DNA from: G963663315 sp963663315
GTDB taxonomy: Bacteria; Pseudomonadota; Gammaproteobacteria; Arenicellales; Poriferihabitantaceae
Length of the DNA: 64,000 bases
Assembly (NCBI GenBank): GCA_963663315.1
Contig: OY760176.1
Span: 1,488,001-1,552,000, forward strand
Direction: 5' to 3'
Below, in pieces: positions 61,402-64,000 of this stretch (positions within the stretch are counted from its first letter, which is position 1; each line of letters starts with the position of its first letter). Below the pieces are notes generated by a model, which made no database searches, was not told where the DNA came from, and saw nothing but the letters and a program-made list of their open reading frames with translations. A program made the position numbers and the translations under genes.

Positions 61402-62142
61402 TCATTCTGAAGTAGCGAACAAACCGAATCCACAGATCACGACCAGAGCGACCCCCATGGCTCGTTTGTAATGGTCGCCACCCCCCACTACCAGCTTATT
61501 GTGCATCTTCAGCCCGAACCAGTGGCCAATCGCAACCAGCGGCAGGGAATACAGGGCATAGCGGACCTGCAGGTCCACTTCAAAGAAAACAAAGGTCGAC
61601 ATCTTGATTATTACCAGGATTGCCCAGAGGACGAATAATGTGACACGCAATTCGTGTATGGCAACGTTTCTGACGAAGACAGCGGATATCAACGGCGCCC
61701 CCATCAACGATACTCCGCTGGCATAACCCCCAATTATCAACAGCAGATTGTCGAAGAATACGTTCCTGCTCTTGAAAACATAGTTGAACAGGTAGGCCAG
61801 CCCATACAAAAAAGTAATGCCATAGATGATCGGCACCAGTATCTCATTTGGCAGATTGAGCAAGCCGAACACGCCAGTCAACTTCGGTATGATCAAGACC
61901 ACCAGCGATTTTTTCAGGTAAGGCCAGTCTACTTCGTAAAGTCGATCATAGACTGTCATTACAGAAAAGATCAACAGATGGATTGCCAGAATCGGCAGCC
62001 AGAAAAGTGGCTTGTCGAAAACCAGAAGCATCAACGGCAAACCAAGTGCGACACCGCCAAAGCCGAGACCGCTGCGAACAAACCCGGACCAGACGAATAT
62101 CAGACCTGCGAGCAGCCACTCGGTTTCATTTAAGCCCGGCAT
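61402..62142 (-). CDS. TauE/SafE family membrane protein
   Basis: Second member of the sulfite-exporter-like family in the window, 246 aa with seven or eight predicted helices. The first-half motif is FVRSGLGFGGVALGLPLMLL, and the second half has GGYASGVSLMGAPLISAVFV. It stops 10 bp before the CmoA-like start. Substrate unknown; not closely similar by eye to the protein at 12843. Confidence 0.82.
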   Translation of the reverse strand: MPGLNETEWLLAGLIFVWSGFVRSGLGFGGVALGLPLMLLVFDKPLFWLPILAIHLLIFSVMTVYDRLYEVDWPYLKKSLVVLIIPKLTGVFGLLNLPNEILVPIIYGITFLYGLAYLFNYVFKSRNVFFDNLLLIIGGYASGVSLMGAPLISAVFVRNVAIHELRVTLFVLWAILVIIKMSTFVFFEVDLQVRYALYSLPLVAIGHWFGLKMHNKLVVGGGDHYKRAMGVALVVICGFGLFATSE

Positions 62143-62160
62143 CGAAAGTCGACAGGAAAA

Positions 62161-63927
62161 TTATTTCTGCAAGTGCACCCGCCAGCAGCCACGAAGCGAA
62201 TTCACCAGCCAAAGTGAATCTGCATCGTAGATCTGTTCCGGCAAAATCACCTTTTCCGTTATTTTCCGCTCAACCAGCAAGGTGGCGCGTCCAACACCGC
62301 TTAACAGCCCTGATGAAATCGGGGGTGTAAGAAACTCACCGCCGAGTTCAACGATGATATTGGCTCGACAGGACTCGGTGATCTCTCCCCTTTCATTGCA
62401 TAACAACACATCATCACAATCAAGGTTGGCGGCCAGTGCACGGTCGTAGATCGTACGCTGCGTAGTCTTGTGATAGAGGAAATAGTTTTTTGAATTTATC
62501 GGGTTTTTAGCGATCCTTATCCGATACGGTTCAGACAATGGCTGGTAATCGGTATGCTGCACACAAATCCGGCCGCATCTGGAAACACACAGACGAATCC
62601 GCTGGTCTGCTTCAGGAAACTCGAGTGCGGCCGACAGCAACTGGTTTCTGATTTCATCCATGTCCACTTTCCATGAAAAATAGGAAGCCGAATTGCCTAA
62701 TCTTGACAAATGAGCATCAAGATTCAAAAAGCCGCCGCACCGGGTCCATTTCAGGGTTTCCAGCAGATCGAATGAGGGTTGTGAGTAGGTCAGTACTGCG
62801 GCCTTGGTATGGCATTCCTGAAATTCGTCCCCGATATCCGAATCCCAGACAATGCCACCGCCAGCGCCAAACTCTGCGCTGCCTTTGCTCTTGTCAATCA
62901 GCAAGGTACGTATTGCCACATTGAACTGGGCGCACCTGCCCGGAAAGACGAACCCGGCAGCCCCGGTATAAATGTATCTGGGGAGGTTCTCAAGCTCATC
63001 AATAATTTCCATCGCACGCAGTTTTGGAGCGCCGGTGATTGAAGCAGCAGGAAACAGTGCCCGAAATATCTCAGTCAGGCCAGCGTCGGTCAGGCATTCA
63101 ATCGTGGTCGACATGGTCCAGAATGTGGGATATTTCTCCAGCGAGAGAATGTCGGTAGCCTCGACCGAACCGTAGTCGGCAATTTTCCCCATATCGTTTC
63201 TGACCATGTCCGTTATCATGATGTTTTCTGCGCAATTCTTGCCTGAATTTTTCAGTTGCCTGCCAATTTCCATATCATCTTCATAGCCTTGGCCACGTGC
63301 AGCGGTTCCCTTCATCGGTTTGGATACCAGGACCCTTTGATCAAGGCTCAGGAACAGTTCCGGAGAGGCAGAGCAAACAGCCCATTCATTGGTATTTACG
63401 TAAATACAATAGCCTGGCTGACTTGCCAGATTCTGGGTATGCACCATCTGCACGAACAGCGACCAGCTATCGATATCGCAGTTTGCCCTGAATCGAAAGG
63501 AATAGTTGACCTGATAGGCATCCCCTTCCCGGATATAGTCTTTTATTCTGGTCAGTGATTTTCGATAGTCCTCTTCTTCAAGCGATAGCTCCCAGTTCAG
63601 TCCATCGGTGTTATCCCTGGCTGCGGCACTTTCGGGAAAGTCGATCACATCATACCCGTCATATATTCCAAACCAGATTTTTGGGATGCCCCGGGTGCGC
63701 CTGACCGGGAAGTGTCTGTCAAACGCAGGGGATGCTTCATAGCTGATAAACCCCGCCGCGAATCTCTGGTACTGTTCTACCTGATGCTCGGTTTGATCCA
63801 GGAGGGCCGTGACTTGATCGACATCTCCGGAGGAAATCACATCGACCGGATCGCGAAACAGCAGCCATCTGTTTTTGGATGGCTGCTGAGCAACGACACA
63901 GTTGTTTCCGTTAAATGGGCTGGGCAT
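62161..63927 (-). CDS. pabBC: Fused aminodeoxychorismate synthase component I and ADC lyase (PabB-PabC)
   Basis: Two folate-pathway enzymes in one 588-aa chain. The chorismate-binding domain (about 50-375) has KPMKGTAARG, MITDMVRNDMG and GAGGGIVWDSD. It lacks the usual N-terminal domain of PabB that holds tryptophan-like ligand in TrpE relatives. The C-terminal part (about 385-588) is a class IV aminotransferase-fold lyase with PLP lysine in FLYHKTTQR and NERGEITESCRANI. Makes p-aminobenzoate with a separate amidotransferase (PabA), which is not in the window. Confidence 0.92.
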   Translation of the reverse strand: MPSPFNGNNCVVAQQPSKNRWLLFRDPVDVISSGDVDQVTALLDQTEHQVEQYQRFAAGFISYEASPAFDRHFPVRRTRGIPKIWFGIYDGYDVIDFPESAAARDNTDGLNWELSLEEEDYRKSLTRIKDYIREGDAYQVNYSFRFRANCDIDSWSLFVQMVHTQNLASQPGYCIYVNTNEWAVCSASPELFLSLDQRVLVSKPMKGTAARGQGYEDDMEIGRQLKNSGKNCAENIMITDMVRNDMGKIADYGSVEATDILSLEKYPTFWTMSTTIECLTDAGLTEIFRALFPAASITGAPKLRAMEIIDELENLPRYIYTGAAGFVFPGRCAQFNVAIRTLLIDKSKGSAEFGAGGGIVWDSDIGDEFQECHTKAAVLTYSQPSFDLLETLKWTRCGGFLNLDAHLSRLGNSASYFSWKVDMDEIRNQLLSAALEFPEADQRIRLCVSRCGRICVQHTDYQPLSEPYRIRIAKNPINSKNYFLYHKTTQRTIYDRALAANLDCDDVLLCNERGEITESCRANIIVELGGEFLTPPISSGLLSGVGRATLLVERKITEKVILPEQIYDADSLWLVNSLRGCWRVHLQK

Positions 63928-63952
63928 TCGCTATTTGTTTATAGTCCGGTTT

Positions 63953-63974
63953 TCTGGATGATAATTTATCCAGA
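63953..63974. promoter_or_regulatory. Inverted repeat upstream of pabBC
   Basis: Perfect 7-bp arms TCTGGAT and ATCCAGA separated by 8 bases, centred about 36 bp upstream of the pabBC ATG. Possible operator; the regulator is unknown. The rest of 63928-64000 shows nothing I can name. Confidence 0.3.
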
Positions 63975-64000
63975 CTGTGCCGATCATGGTGATAGCTGAT

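Overview
The window is a piece of a gammaproteobacterial chromosome of roughly even base composition. Four things point that way. The ribosomal-protein and RNA-polymerase operons have the proteobacterial order. The run birA-coaX-SPOR protein-tRNA cluster-secE-nusG-rplKAJL-rpoBC matches the layout I recall from Pseudomonas. RlmE keeps the catalytic residues at the same numbers as E. coli (K38, D124, K164, E199). A [rlmE-ftsH]-glmM block is present. The organism looks uncultured and probably marine; that last point is inference. I see no transposase, prophage or CRISPR array.

Layout. (1) 1-8.2 kb: a basic or polar amino-acid ABC transporter (one permease cut by the window edge), dapE, glnS, sohB, a betaine-homocysteine methyltransferase and a protein with two Rieske domains. 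(2) 8.2-18.2 kb, an accessory catabolic and respiratory region: an amidohydrolase diverges from a tripartite tricarboxylate transporter (TctC, TctB, TctA) across a control region with paired palindromes. A TauE/SafE exporter then leads into a cytoplasmic molybdopterin oxidoreductase made of a 4x[4Fe-4S] subunit, a catalytic subunit and a predicted di-haem b membrane anchor, followed by a thioredoxin-like [2Fe-2S] ferredoxin. (3) 18.2-53.6 kb, all on the minus strand: Crp-type regulator, glmM, ftsH, rlmE, then upstream of them the alpha, spc, S10, str, rpoBC, rplKAJL and nusG-secE operons as one almost continuous block. (4) 53.6-54.6 kb: tRNA-Trp, Thr(GGT), Gly(TCC), Tyr(GTA) and Thr(TGT). (5) 54.8-64 kb: SPOR protein, coaX, birA, ispG, a small conserved protein, ilvD, a CmoA-like methyltransferase, a second TauE/SafE protein and a pabB-pabC fusion.

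The most striking feature is in region 4. The tRNA-Thr(UGU) gene is split directly after the anticodon by a 285-nt ORF-less group I intron. Its P7, P8 and P3 segments resemble the Azoarcus tRNA-Ile ribozyme, with compensatory changes. The anticodon itself pairs with the internal guide, UGU with GCA. The same cluster has lost the tufB gene that normally lies between tRNA-Thr(GGT) and tRNA-Trp.

Other points worth following are a possible leader peptide and hairpin that overlap the ilvD start, three separate 12-bp tandem duplications within 4 kb of the molybdoenzyme locus, a CmoA homologue lacking the arginine that binds carboxy-SAM, and an unusual IspG sequence. The central block is ordinary housekeeping, transcribed from sigma-70-like promoters that can be seen upstream of rpsL, upstream of rpsM and upstream of the tRNA cluster. 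The promoters of the tRNA cluster and of rpsL share the same -10 and discriminator sequence.
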